Of a stretch of 64,000 bases of DNA, positions 55,544-64,000 are shown in pieces. The notes beneath the pieces were generated by a model. That model saw only the letters and a list, made by a program, of their open reading frames with translations, ran no database searches and was not told the origin of the DNA. How positions within the stretch are numbered: position 1 is the first letter of the stretch; the number at the start of each line of letters is the position of its first letter. The stretch comes from Arthrobacter sp. MSA 4-2 (GTDB taxonomy: Bacteria; Actinomycetota; Actinomycetes; Actinomycetales; Micrococcaceae): positions 248,001-312,000 of the forward strand of contig NZ_JAEKGC010000002.1 of NCBI RefSeq assembly GCF_016405885.1, given 5' to 3'. A program made the position numbers and the translations under genes.

Positions 55544-57820
55544 CTACCTGAAGGTGAGGACCAGCTTCGGTGCCACCGTGCTGCCGGCCTCCCGGGAGTT
55601 GAGGTCAAGGCCGTCGCTGTTGGTGGAGTCCATGCCCAGGGAGAGCTGCTGGCCGAGCTCACCCGTCACGCCGCTGACCGTCAGCGGAACACTGTAGTTG
55701 GCGTTGGCCGAGGTCGGGCCCAGCGTGCCGATGCTGCTGCCGAGCGTCGGCCTGTTGCTGTACGTGATCCCCGTCTCGGTCCAGGCGTCGTTGGCGACCA
55801 GCTTGACGTTCTGGGTACCGACCGACCCGCTGCCCGCACTCCGCAGCTGCAGCGTCGCACTCTCGAGCGTCCTGCCGGCATAGGCCGAAAGGTCGAACTT
55901 CAGGTACGAGACCTCCACCGGGCTGGCGTCCACACCCAACATGGTCGATGTGCCGTAGTTCGTGCCCGTCGTTCCGCTCTCCACGTAGCTGTCGGCCGTG
56001 GCATTGAGCGTGACGGTCTCCGGAGTCCCACCGCCGCCGCCCGCTGCAGCGGTGGTGAAGGTCCACGTCTTGTCCGACGCCAGCGCGTTACCCGCGGCAT
56101 CCTTCACCCCGGAGGATCCACCCTTGATCGTCGCCGTGTACGTCGTACCCGCCGCCAGGTCGGCACTTGGGTTCAACGTCGCAACGTTGCCGCTGTAGGT
56201 CACGGCGGCCGGCACCGGCGTCGTCGACCCCTGTGCCGTCAGCGTGAAGGTGGAGGGCGTGATCGTCGAGGCAGTCATCGCCTCCGAGAATGTTCCCGTT
56301 GCGTTCGTCGTCACCACCACACCCGTCGCGCCGGCGGTTGGGGAGGTGGCAGTCACCGTCGGTGCCGTCGTATCACCGCCACCGCCACCGCTGCCGCCGC
56401 TGCCGTCGTAGTAGTGCCAGTACCGGCTCGTGGCGTTAACATCGGCGAGCAGCAGCAGACCGCTGTTGGCCGTGCCGCGCGCCGAGCTGTTGAGGTTCTG
56501 CTTCGTCGACGTCGCGTTGTGCACGTACTGGTCGGCGTCGACGATCCGCGCCGTCTTTGAGGTGGTGAAGCTGATGGTGCTGAGCGGCGTGGATTTCTCG
56601 TAGATCGCACCACCGGAGCTGGTGCAGGCACCGGAGTTGGTCGTGCCACTTGGCTTGGGATAGGTGGCGAAGGTACGCAGCCTCTGCGTGCTCTCATCGA
56701 TCAGGACGATCACCCGGTTCGGGCACTCGGCCACGGTTGCGATGGTGTGCGCCGACCACGTCGACGTCGAGTTGTTCAAGGCCAGCAGCTGGATCAGCGG
56801 CTGGGACGACGACGTGTACGACGTCTTGATGGCGGCGAAGACCCGACCACCGGAGGAATCCAGCCACTTCAGGTTCATATGGTCATCACCGCTGCGCTGC
56901 CCGGACACCGCCGCCACGGGAGTGGACCAGGAGGTGTTCGATGCTCCATCGACGTGGAAGCTGAAGTACATGCCGTCGGTTGAGTCACCGACCTGCCGGC
57001 TCCACATCAGACCCATTTTCCCGGGCCCGTAGGCAACCAAGGCCGCGGTGTCATCCACTGACACGCTGCTCCGTGACGCAGGATGCGCGAAGGGCGTCCC
57101 CCAGGTCTTGCCGTCGGTGCCGGTGACGTTCAGGTAGATCCGGTTCCCCTGCTGCCACGTGGCCCAGACCCGGCCGGTGGAGTCCTTGTCGATGGTCAGG
57201 ACCTCAACCTTCGAGTTGTTGATCTGGGTGGAGCTCAGCAGCGTGTACGTCTTGCTGCTCGCGTTGTAGCTGTAGCGCTTCATGGTGGTCGGGAAGCCCG
57301 GCTCGGCCGGCAGGCCGTCGTTGACGAACCGGTAGCTCGCCACATGCAGGGTCGACCCGTCCCACAGCACGTCATGGTGGGTGCTCGACCGCGTGTCGGT
57401 CTTCACCCCCGTATTGACCCACGAGTTCGTCGAGGGGTTGAACCTGAAGATATGGAAGTCCGAGCTGGACGTGTCCCACAGGTTGCCCCACCACAGCCCG
57501 TCGTGGAACCACAGATTGCTGGTGGCCCGTTTGGTGCCCGTCGGCGTCCCCGTCCCCGAATGCGACGGACCCTCGACCCCGACATCGCCGGTCGCGCCGG
57601 ATGCCGCGACCGGCATCACCACGGCGCCCACCGTAACCAGCAGCGCCGTCAGCACCGCATTGATCCGCAGAGTCTGCGGCCCGCGGGGACGCGGACCACC
57701 TCTGCGCCGTAATCCAAATTGAGAAGTCCTGCGGCCGTCACCACGACGGCGAAGTGAGAAGAAAGCAGAGTCCAGCACCAGTTGCCCCCTGGATTTAAAG
57801 ATGGATCCCCAGTGCGTCAA
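55544..57820 (-). CDS. Secreted multidomain protein: propeller-like domain, Big_5 domain, CBM96/DNRLRE-like domain
   Basis: This 758-residue protein has a long Arg-rich n-region and a hydrophobic signal core at about 53-74 (AVLTALLVTVGAVVMPVAAS). Residues 80-475 look like a beta-propeller of the sialidase/BNR type (repeated WxxT and DSTGRVWATWQQGN, LKWLDSSGGRVFAAI). A Gly-rich linker leads to a bacterial Ig-like Big_5 domain (about 495-600; ATSPTAGATGV, FSEAMTASTI), a second linker, and a C-terminal module (about 612-758; NATADSYVESGTTGTNYGTS) of the CBM96/DNRLRE type that binds glycans. The exact start is uncertain because of the long n-region. The function is probably glycan binding or hydrolysis outside the cell. 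Confidence 0.78.
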   Translation of the reverse strand: MTHWGSIFKSRGQLVLDSAFFSLRRRGDGRRTSQFGLRRRGGPRPRGPQTLRINAVLTALLVTVGAVVMPVAASGATGDVGVEGPSHSGTGTPTGTKRATSNLWFHDGLWWGNLWDTSSSDFHIFRFNPSTNSWVNTGVKTDTRSSTHHDVLWDGSTLHVASYRFVNDGLPAEPGFPTTMKRYSYNASSKTYTLLSSTQINNSKVEVLTIDKDSTGRVWATWQQGNRIYLNVTGTDGKTWGTPFAHPASRSSVSVDDTAALVAYGPGKMGLMWSRQVGDSTDGMYFSFHVDGASNTSWSTPVAAVSGQRSGDDHMNLKWLDSSGGRVFAAIKTSYTSSSQPLIQLLALNNSTSTWSAHTIATVAECPNRVIVLIDESTQRLRTFATYPKPSGTTNSGACTSSGGAIYEKSTPLSTISFTTSKTARIVDADQYVHNATSTKQNLNSSARGTANSGLLLLADVNATSRYWHYYDGSGGSGGGGGDTTAPTVTATSPTAGATGVVVTTNATGTFSEAMTASTITPSTFTLTAQGSTTPVPAAVTYSGNVATLNPSADLAAGTTYTATIKGGSSGVKDAAGNALASDKTWTFTTAAAGGGGGTPETVTLNATADSYVESGTTGTNYGTSTMLGVDASPVEVSYLKFDLSAYAGRTLESATLQLRSAGSGSVGTQNVKLVANDAWTETGITYSNRPTLGSSIGTLGPTSANANYSVPLTVSGVTGELGQQLSLGMDSTNSDGLDLNSREAGSTVAPKLVLTFR

Positions 57821-57852
57821 GTCTGGAGGGGCCGATCCATCGAGCGCAACCC

Positions 57853-57943
57853 AATTTGGAATGACTCCATACCCTAATTGGAGCCGGTTTCTACCTTGAA
57901 TTGGAGTGACTTTCTACCCTAAATTGCTGGGACTCTCTACCCT
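57853..57943. repeat. Four 22-23-bp imperfect tandem repeats, possible IS21-type end
   Basis: AATTGGAgtGACTttCTACCCT repeats four times with variation and lies between the secreted-protein gene and tRNA-Val. It is A+T-rich compared with the surroundings. Terminal multi-repeats of this size are known from IS21-family ends; no transposase is nearby. The remainder of 57944-58081 shows nothing that I can name. Confidence 0.5.
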
Positions 57944-58081
57944 GATCACTTGATTTTCGACCAGTTCGAGGTGGAGTCAGCCGTCGCGCCAGTCGGGCGC
58001 AGTCGAAGTGCTGATGGTGGTGCCCACTGCCTTCGTGGGACAGCGGCGCCGAGTCCTTCAGGGAACAGCCGCACTCACGCA

Positions 58082-58124
58082 GAAACCCCGTTCCCGCAGC
58101 ATCTAAGCCGGGAAACGGGGTTTC
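58082..58124 (-). terminator. Terminator of tRNA-Val
   Basis: GAAACCCCGTT...CCCG pairs with CGGG...AACGGGGTTTC (two imperfect parts) just past the tRNA 3' end on the minus strand. Confidence 0.7.
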
Positions 58125-58126
58125 GG

Positions 58127-58202
58127 TGGTGGGTCCTACCGGGATCGAACCGATGACATCCACGGTGTAAACGTGGCGCTCTACCAGCTGAGCTAAAGAC
58201 CC
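58127..58202 (-). tRNA. tRNA-Val (TAC anticodon)
   Basis: The acceptor is GGGTCTT/AGGACCC, the D-arm GCTCAGCTGGTAGAGC, the anticodon loop TTTACAC with TAC, and the T-arm GGTTCGATCCC. Unlike the other tRNAs in the window it encodes its CCA end (ACCA). Confidence 0.94.
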
Positions 58203-58323
58203 AAATTCGTGAATGCGTCGCCGCCGGGAAAATCCGGAAGGGCGCTCATTCCGAGGACTGACTCTACCCGATGACCGACGGCGCGCGCCAATCGCTGGCA
58301 CCCGGCACACGGGCAGCCCGCGC

Positions 58324-59283
58324 TCAATTCTCCAGCGCAGGCAGCCTTTCCGCGAGGTAGGTCAGTGACTCCGAGACCCCGGCGTCGATGAGCAGGGTCG
58401 CCAGGTCGTCGCCCCGGGTCGCACCGCGGTTGATGATGACCACGGGCTTCCCTGCTTTGTGCGCGTGACGGACGAACCGCAGCCCGCTCATCACGGTGAG
58501 TGAGGACCCGGCGACCAGCAGGGCCCCGGCCTCGTCCACCATGCGGTAGGCCTCGGCGACCCGGTCCTTCGGGACGTTCTCGCCGAAGTAGACGAAGTCC
58601 GGCTTGAGCATGCCGCCGCAGACCGGGCACGGTGCGATGACGAAATCGGCGGTGTCGTCGACATCGGCGTCGGCGTCGGGGGCGACGTCCCCGGCGTCGG
58701 ACTCGCGCTCCAGGTAGCCGGGGTTGAGCTTCTCGAGCAGGTCGGCGATCTCGGCCCGCCGGAACGGCGTCCTGCAGTTGAGGCAGACAACCCGGTCGTA
58801 GGTGCCGTGGAGGTCGATGACGTTGACGCTGCCGGCCGTTGAGTGGAGCCGGTCCACGTTCTGGGTGATGAGCCCGGTGATCAGCCCGCGCTGCTCGAGG
58901 CGGGCGACGGCGGCGTGGCCCGGGTTGGGGTCGGCGTGGCGCAGGTGGCGCCAGCCCACGTGGTTGCGGGCCCAGTACCGCCGGCGGAGGGCTTCATCGC
59001 CGACGAACTGCTGGTAGGTCATCGGGTTGCGCGGGGGCGACGACGGCCCGCGGTAGTCGGGAATGCCCGAGTCCGTGCTGAGGCCCGCCCCGGTCAGGAC
59101 GGCAAGCCGCAGGCCGGAGAGCAGCTCCACGGCCGCATCGAGCCGGGCTAGAGCATCGGCATCGAGGGGTGCCAGGGCGGCGGAGCCGTCCGTCGCGAAT
59201 CCGGTGAGTCCGAAGCGCGGATGAGCTGCCTGATCCGACGGCACGGGATCGCCGGGGGGATCTTGTCCTGGCTGCGCGCTCAC
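58324..59283 (-). CDS. NAD-dependent protein deacylase (sirtuin)
   Basis: This 319-residue Sir2-family protein removes acyl groups from lysines using NAD. Motifs are LTGAGLSTDSGIPDYRG, TQNVDRLH, the catalytic HGTYDRVVC, and a zinc site of two CxxC pairs (CLNC and CPVC). VAGSSLTVMSGL and IINRGATRGDD bind NAD. An insert of about 30 acidic residues sits between the zinc pairs (about 190-220). An N-terminal extension of about 40 residues precedes the domain. The start overlaps the peroxiredoxin stop by four bases, so the two are coupled. Confidence 0.9.
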   Translation of the reverse strand: MSAQPGQDPPGDPVPSDQAAHPRFGLTGFATDGSAALAPLDADALARLDAAVELLSGLRLAVLTGAGLSTDSGIPDYRGPSSPPRNPMTYQQFVGDEALRRRYWARNHVGWRHLRHADPNPGHAAVARLEQRGLITGLITQNVDRLHSTAGSVNVIDLHGTYDRVVCLNCRTPFRRAEIADLLEKLNPGYLERESDAGDVAPDADADVDDTADFVIAPCPVCGGMLKPDFVYFGENVPKDRVAEAYRMVDEAGALLVAGSSLTVMSGLRFVRHAHKAGKPVVIINRGATRGDDLATLLIDAGVSESLTYLAERLPALEN

Positions 59284-59753
59284 GCCGCACCCGCCAACGA
59301 GGCGACGGCGGCGGCATAGTCGGCCGCGCTGCGGGGCTCGCCCGGGCCGGAACTGACGACGGAGGAGACTACGCCGGTGGCGTCGAGGAAGAAGGTGAAC
59401 CGCCCGGCGTGGCCCGCCCGCACGTCGAAGACGCCGAAGGCCTGGGCTGCGGCGCCGTGGGGCCAGAAGTCTGAAAGGAGATCGAAGGTGAGGCCTTCGG
59501 CCTCGGCGTATGCCCGGAGGGCGTACTTGGAGTCGGTCGAGAGACCGAGCAGCCGCACACCATGGGCCGAGAAGAGGGCCCGGGAAGCCTGCAGGTCCGA
59601 CAGTTCCCGGGTGCAGACCCGGGAGAAGGCTGAGGGAAAGAAGACGAGCGCCGCGGGTGCACCCCGAAGGGCACTCAAACGAACCGTTTCGCCATGCTGG
59701 TTCACCAGCTCGGCATCGGGTGCGGGCTCACCCGGAACAGGGAGCCTCGTCAC
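59280..59753 (-). CDS. Peroxiredoxin (AhpE-like, 1-Cys type)
   Basis: This 157-residue thioredoxin-fold peroxidase has the peroxidatic Cys in FFPSAFSRVCTRELSDL and no second conserved cysteine in the C-terminal half, in line with one-Cys AhpE-type enzymes of actinobacteria that use mycothiol or mycoredoxin. Other segments are LLGLSTDSKYALRAYAE and LLSDFWPHGAAAQAFGVFD. It is translationally coupled to the sirtuin gene downstream. DUF3052 lies upstream with one base between the genes, so the three share a transcript. Confidence 0.9.
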   Translation of the reverse strand: MTRLPVPGEPAPDAELVNQHGETVRLSALRGAPAALVFFPSAFSRVCTRELSDLQASRALFSAHGVRLLGLSTDSKYALRAYAEAEGLTFDLLSDFWPHGAAAQAFGVFDVRAGHAGRFTFFLDATGVVSSVVSSGPGEPRSAADYAAAVASLAGAA

Positions 59754-59754
59754 G

Positions 59755-60174
59755 TTACTGCTTCCGCCGGCTCACCAGGCGGGTTGCGGCCCACTCCTTC
59801 GAGACTCCCGCGGAGGAGGTTGAGTGGAGGCCCGCAGTGGGCGCGGCCTCCTGGATTTCGGATGGAGCCACGTAGCCCTCGCGCCCGGGCTTGGGGGTGA
59901 GGACCCAGATGACGCCGCCTTCGCCGAGGGAAACCAGCGCGTCGACGAGCGCATCAACGAGGTCGCCATCGTTGTTGCGCCACCACAGGATGACGCCGTC
60001 CACGACGTCCTGGTCGTCCTCCATCAGAAGTTCCGACCCGATGTCGGCCTCGAGCGCGTCGCGGAAGTCGAAGTCGACGTCCTCGTCGTAGCCGAGCTCC
60101 TGAACAAGGTCACCGGTCTTCAAACCCAACTTGCCCGCCACACTTACTGCAGTGGCGGCTTCGGCCTCGCTCAC
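59755..60174 (-). CDS. DUF3052 family protein
   Basis: This 139-residue acidic protein matches the actinobacterial DUF3052 family, which is encoded beside aceE in many genomes (Rv2239c type). It shows LGLKTGDLVQELGYDEDVDFDFRDALE, VDGVILWWRNNDGDLVDAL and IWVLTPKPGREGYV, and has a basic C-terminus (TRLVSRRKQ). Its function is unknown. It is divergent from aceE, with 425 bases between the two starts. Confidence 0.87.
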   Translation of the reverse strand: MSEAEAATAVSVAGKLGLKTGDLVQELGYDEDVDFDFRDALEADIGSELLMEDDQDVVDGVILWWRNNDGDLVDALVDALVSLGEGGVIWVLTPKPGREGYVAPSEIQEAAPTAGLHSTSSAGVSKEWAATRLVSRRKQ

Positions 60175-60599
60175 TTAGTTCCTCCTGAAGAACGCCGGGA
60201 CCGTCCAGATGACGAATCCGCACAAAGGTAGTCTTGTATTACTACCAGCCAACACCTTTATACGCCACGCTTCAAGCTGGCATGACCTTTGCCCGGGCGG
60301 CTGCGGGCCCCACCTGTCGGCGCCGCGCCCCTCTTTACCGCCGCGCCGGGCCCATCCACCGTCCGACGCCGCCCTGCACGGCGTCCACCGGCGGGCGGCT
60401 GCGGCCCTGCGGTCCGCGGTTTCGCCCAGCGCGAAGCTGCGGCTACGCATCCGGCCCGCCGCGGCGATAGAGTGATTCGGTGAACGGCCTCGGTTAATCA
60501 GCCCCCGGCCGGACCTGCACAATCATTCGGGCAATCGATCCGAAGCTCAAAGTCATAAGCGTCGCTGACATCATCGGCGACAAGTGGAGAGGTTTTCGC
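60175..60599. other. Divergent intergenic region DUF3052 / aceE
   Basis: These 425 bases must hold both promoters. TAGTCTTGTATTACTACC at about 60228-60245 is the only A+T-rich spot and could supply a -10 (TATTAC). Short frames inside are not supported. TGGAGAGG at 60583-60590 is the aceE ribosome binding site. Confidence 0.4.
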
Positions 60600-63353
60600 G
60601 TGGCTGCAGAAGAAGGTACGGCAGATATTTTGAGTGGTCTGACCGTGGGCAAGCCCGATGGCGACCCTGAGGAGACAGCTGAGTGGATCGAGTCCCTCGA
60701 TCAGCTCATCCGCACCCAGGGCACCGAGCGGGCGCAGTACATCATGCGTTCGCTGCTCCAGCGGGCAGGAGCACAGAGCGTCGGCGTTCCGATGGTGACC
60801 ACCACGGACTACGTCAACACCATTCCCGCCGACCAGGAGCCCGAGTTCCCCGGCGACGAGGAGATCGAACGCAAGTACCGCGCATGGATGCGCTGGAACG
60901 CGGCGGTCATGGTGCACCGGGCACAGCGGCCCGAGATCGGCGCGGGCGGGCACATCTCGACCTACGCCGGAGCGGCAACTCTGTATGAAGTCGGCTTCAA
61001 CCACTTCTTCCGGGGCAAGGACCACCCGGGCGGCGGCGACCAGGTGTTCTTCCAGGGCCACGCCTCCCCCGGCATGTACGCCCGGGCTTTCCTCGAAGGG
61101 CGCCTCACCGAAGAGGACCTCGACGGGTTCCGTCAGGAAAAGTCGAAGGAGGGCCACGCGCTCTCCTCCTACCCGCACCCGCGGCTCATGCCCGAGTTCT
61201 GGGAATTCCCCACCGTGTCCATGGGCATCGGTCCGATGAACGCCATCTACCAGGCGCAGTCGAACCGCTACCTCCACAACCGCGGCATTAAGGACACCTC
61301 CGACCAGCAGGTCTGGGCGTTCCTGGGCGACGGCGAGATGGACGAGCCCGAATCGCGCGGCCTCCTGCAGCTCGCCGCCAACGAGAACCTTGACAACCTG
61401 AACTTCGTCATCAACTGCAACCTGCAGCGCCTCGATGGCCCGGTGCGCGGCAATGGCAAGATCATGCAGGAGCTCGAGGCGTTCTTCCGCGGCGCCGGCT
61501 GGAACGTCATCAAGGTCGTCTGGGGCCGCGAGTGGGACTCGCTGCTCGAGAAGGACAATGACGGGGCGCTGGTGGAGATCATGAACACCACCCCCGACGG
61601 CGACTACCAGACCTTCAAGACCGAGTCCGGCGGATTCGTCCGGGACCACTTCTTCGGCAGGTCGCCGGCCACCAAGGCGATGGTCGCGGACATGACCGAT
61701 GCGCAGATCTGGAACCTCAAGCGCGGCGGCCACGACTACCGCAAGGTGTACGCGGCGTATAAGGCGGCCACCGAGTTCAAGGGCAAGCCCACCGTCATCC
61801 TCGCCAAGACCGTCAAGGGTTACGGCCTGGGCCCGCACTTCGAGGGCCGCAATGCGACCCACCAGATGAAGAAGCTGACCCTCGAGGACCTGAAGGCCTT
61901 CCGCGACCACCTGCGGATCCCCATCACCGACGAGCAGATCGACAACGACCTCTACAACCCGCCGTACTACCACCCGGGCCCCGACGCGCCGGAGATCAAG
62001 TACCTGCTGGAGCGCCGCCGCGAGCTCGGCGGGTTCGTGCCCGAGCGCCGCACCAAGCACACCCCGGTCGCGCTCCCCGGCGAGAAGGCCTACGAGGTCG
62101 CCAAGCGCGGCTCCGGCAAGCAGCAGGCAGCCACCACCATGGCCTTCGTGCGCGTGCTAAAGGATCTGATGCGGGACAAGGAGTTCGGCAACCGGATCGT
62201 GCCCATCATTCCTGATGAGGCGCGCACCTTCGGCATGGATTCCTTCTTCCCCACGGCGAAGATTTACAACCCCAAGGGCCAGAACTACCTGTCGGTGGAC
62301 CGGGACCTCGTCCTGGCCTACAAGGAGTCGATTCAGGGCCAGATCCTGCACGCAGGCATCAACGAGGCCGGTTCGGTGGCTGCCTTCACCGCCGCGGGCA
62401 CGGCTTACGCCACCCACGGCGAACCGTTGATCCCGGTCTACGTCTTCTACTCGATGTTCGGGTTCCAGCGCACCGGCGATTCCATCTGGGCGGCCGCCGA
62501 CCAGATGGCCCGCGGCTTCATCATCGGAGCCACCGCCGGGCGCACCACGCTCACCGGCGAGGGACTCCAGCACGCCGACGGGCACTCGCCGCTGCTGGCC
62601 TCGACCAACCCCGCCGTCGTCACCTACGACCCGGCCTACGGCTATGAGATCGGGCACATCGTCCGCGACGGCCTGCGCCGGATGTATGGCGAGAACCCCG
62701 GCGGTTCGGAGTCCGACCGGAACCTCATGTACTACCTCACGGTGTACAACGAGCCGTTCGTGCAGCCGGCCGAACCGGAGGAACTCGACGTCGAGGGCCT
62801 GCTCAAGGGCATCTACCTCCTGAAGCCGGCGAAGGTCGACGGCCCGCGCACGCAGCTGCTCGCCTCCGGCGTGGCGGTGCCCTGGGCCATCGAGGCCCAG
62901 CAGATCCTCGCGGAGGACTGGGGGGTGTCGGCCGATGTCTGGTCCGTCACGTCCTGGAACGAACTGCGCCGCGACGGCATTGCCGCCGAGGAGGAGGCGT
63001 TCCTGAACCCCGGCGGGGAGGCCCGCAAGCCGTTCGTCACCCAGCAGCTGGAGGGTGCCACCGGCCCCATCGTCGCCGTCAGCGACTTCATGAAGGCCGT
63101 TCCGGACCAGATCCGGCAGTTCCTGCCGAACGAGTTCGCAACGCTCGGCGCCGACGGGTTCGGTTTCTCCGACACCCGTGCCGCCGCCCGCCGGTTCTTT
63201 AAGATCGACAGCCACTCGGTCGTCGTCCGGGCGCTGGAGATGCTCGCCCGCCGCGGCGAGGTCGATGCGAATGCACCGAAGGACGCCATCGAGAAGTACT
63301 CGCTGCTCGACGTGAACGCCGGAACCACCGGCAACGCCGGAGGCGACAGCTGA
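60600..63353 (+). CDS. aceE: Pyruvate dehydrogenase E1 component, homodimeric type
   Basis: This 917-residue thiamine-diphosphate enzyme decarboxylates pyruvate and reductively acetylates the lipoyl domain of E2. It has the homodimeric architecture with the ThDP motif [24 protein letters not shown]...N and the pyrimidine-domain segments [15 protein letters not shown] and [14 protein letters not shown]. The GTG at 60600 follows TGGAGAGG, and the N-terminus is conserved from residue 20 on. No E2/E3 gene is in the window. A hairpin terminator follows, so it is monocistronic. Confidence 0.95.
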   Translation: MAAEEGTADILSGLTVGKPDGDPEETAEWIESLDQLIRTQGTERAQYIMRSLLQRAGAQSVGVPMVTTTDYVNTIPADQEPEFPGDEEIERKYRAWMRWNAAVMVHRAQRPEIGAGGHISTYAGAATLYEVGFNHFFRGKDHPGGGDQVFFQGHASPGMYARAFLEGRLTEEDLDGFRQEKSKEGHALSSYPHPRLMPEFWEFPTVSMGIGPMNAIYQAQSNRYLHNRGIKDTSDQQVWAFLGDGEMDEPESRGLLQLAANENLDNLNFVINCNLQRLDGPVRGNGKIMQELEAFFRGAGWNVIKVVWGREWDSLLEKDNDGALVEIMNTTPDGDYQTFKTESGGFVRDHFFGRSPATKAMVADMTDAQIWNLKRGGHDYRKVYAAYKAATEFKGKPTVILAKTVKGYGLGPHFEGRNATHQMKKLTLEDLKAFRDHLRIPITDEQIDNDLYNPPYYHPGPDAPEIKYLLERRRELGGFVPERRTKHTPVALPGEKAYEVAKRGSGKQQAATTMAFVRVLKDLMRDKEFGNRIVPIIPDEARTFGMDSFFPTAKIYNPKGQNYLSVDRDLVLAYKESIQGQILHAGINEAGSVAAFTAAGTAYATHGEPLIPVYVFYSMFGFQRTGDSIWAAADQMARGFIIGATAGRTTLTGEGLQHADGHSPLLASTNPAVVTYDPAYGYEIGHIVRDGLRRMYGENPGGSESDRNLMYYLTVYNEPFVQPAEPEELDVEGLLKGIYLLKPAKVDGPRTQLLASGVAVPWAIEAQQILAEDWGVSADVWSVTSWNELRRDGIAAEEEAFLNPGGEARKPFVTQQLEGATGPIVAVSDFMKAVPDQIRQFLPNEFATLGADGFGFSDTRAAARRFFKIDSHSVVVRALEMLARRGEVDANAPKDAIEKYSLLDVNAGTTGNAGGDS

Positions 63354-63389
63354 TCCTGCTCAAGGGGTCCCCGGGCCTGACCCGGTGAC

Positions 63390-63421
63390 GGCGGGCGGTG
63401 GACGAAAGTCCACCGCCCGCC
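63390..63421 (+). terminator. Terminator of aceE
   Basis: GGCGGGCGGTGGAC and GTCCACCGCCCGCC form a 14-bp stem with a GAAA tetraloop; the following sequence is only moderately T-rich. Confidence 0.7.
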
Positions 63422-63495
63422 ATTGCGTTTAAGCACTTTCTTTGTAGCTGTCCCACAAAATGGAGCTTCCCGGGCGAAAACCGTATGCTCGGTTC

Positions 63496-64000
63496 ATGCC
63501 GCTCCCCGACAGCCCTGCCTCCCCGCCCCGGACCGCCGGGGCCGCCAGAGGGTCATCGGCCGCGCCTCCGGATCCCGACACCGTGGAGCGGCTGCGCTCG
63601 AAGATCGGGGCCCTCTCGACGGCGACCCTGAAGCAGCTTGACTCCGACCTCCCCTGGTACCGCGGGCTGCGCCCCGATGAACGTTCGGCGCTAGGCATGG
63701 TCGCCCAGAAGGGGATCGCCTCCTTCGTCAACTGGTACCAGCGGCCCGTCTCCCCTGCCTGGGTGCTCAGCGACGTCTTCGGCACCGCCCCGACGGAGCT
63801 GACGCGCTCGATCAGCCTCCAGAAGGCCCTCCAGCTGATCCGTGTCGTGGTTCAGGTGGTCGAGGACCAGGTGCCCTTCCTGGCGCCGCCGGCCGATCAG
63901 GCACCGCTGCGCGAGGCGGTGCTCCGCTACTCCCGCGAGGTCGCCTTCGCCGCCGCCGACGTCTATGCCCGTGCCGCCGAGACGCGCGGATCCTGGGACA
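63496..64000 (+). CDS. PucR/FasR-like transcriptional regulator, N-terminal part (cut by window edge)
   Basis: The ATG at 63496 opens a frame that runs off the window after 168 codons. After a disordered Pro/Ala-rich N-terminus comes ERLRSKIGALSTATLKQL, WYRGLRPDERSALGMVAQKGI and FGTAPTELTRSISLQKALQLIRVVV, which resembles the N-terminal part of the PucR/CdaR-type protein that lies between aceE and fabD in actinobacteria and controls fatty-acid synthesis in Streptomyces (FasR). The helix-turn-helix domain would be outside the window. The next genes are expected to be fabD and other fatty-acid-synthesis genes. Confidence 0.7.
   Translation, partial: MPLPDSPASPPRTAGAARGSSAAPPDPDTVERLRSKIGALSTATLKQLDSDLPWYRGLRPDERSALGMVAQKGIASFVNWYQRPVSPAWVLSDVFGTAPTELTRSISLQKALQLIRVVVQVVEDQVPFLAPPADQAPLREAVLRYSREVAFAAADVYARAAETRGSWD

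Noticed and set aside
57853-57943. Short CRISPR array
   Set aside because: Units of 22-23 bp vary in sequence and have no spacers between them.
60498-62060. 520-codon antisense frame in aceE
   Set aside because: It lies fully opposite the conserved E1 coding sequence and has repetitive Val/Gly/Arg composition.

Overview
The window is about 64 kb of high-G+C DNA. Its gene content and order fit an Actinobacterium of the Micrococcaceae (Arthrobacter-like). Pointers include DUF3000 next to an HRDC ribonuclease D, folC-DUF4233-ndk, an Ile T-box in front of ileS, a mycothiol-type DsbA reductase, clpX-clpP2-clpP1-tig, a Nif3/zinc-ribbon/RNase H set, DUF3052 next to homodimeric aceE followed by a FasR-like regulator, and an MptB-type mannosyltransferase. 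Many genes look leaderless, with a -10 box directly upstream of a GTG or ATG start. This is a taxonomic inference, not a database result.

Layout. 1-6.9 kb: an SDR fragment, a threonine-aldolase-like enzyme, DUF3000, ribonuclease D and a fadA-fadB beta-oxidation pair behind a palindromic operator candidate. 6.9-7.4 kb: intergenic palindromic repeats. 7.4-14.3 kb (minus strand): T-box leader, ileS, folC, DUF4233, ndk, aldo/keto reductase. 14.5-18.0 kb: an SDR and valS. 18.1-23.3 kb: DsbA-like reductase and the clpX/clpP2/clpP1/tig proteostasis block. 23.3-28.6 kb: tRNA-Pro, tRNA-Gly, rpiB, pepN, OsmC, MscS, truncated globin. 28.6-37.3 kb: thioesterase, ettA, a secondary ssb, an SGNH hydrolase, tRNA-Arg, DUF3224, MptB-like transferase, orn. 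37.4-40.8 kb: tRNA-His, acyl-CoA dehydrogenase, def, MFS exporter.

40.95-46.1 kb is the accessory part. It is a small decayed prophage-like element whose ends duplicate the 3' end of rnpB, the RNase P RNA gene at 46.08-46.48 kb on the minus strand. The element holds a wrecked tyrosine integrase, a broken phage-type gene, a few small phage-like genes, and two intact-looking cargo genes of lower G+C: a protein resembling ApeA-type HEPN anti-phage proteins and a one-helix coiled-coil membrane protein. This is the best candidate for an undescribed system in the window.

46.5-64 kb returns to chromosomal backbone: yaaA, an unusual RNase HI-VOC fusion, a zinc-ribbon protein that has lost most of its cysteines, Nif3, msrA, cysK-cysE, gnd, rlmN, a large secreted multidomain protein, tRNA-Val, sirtuin plus peroxiredoxin, DUF3052, aceE and the start of a FasR-like regulator. 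Several intergenic repeat families (REP-like palindromes, 14-bp, 22-23-bp and 34-bp repeats) sit between genes.
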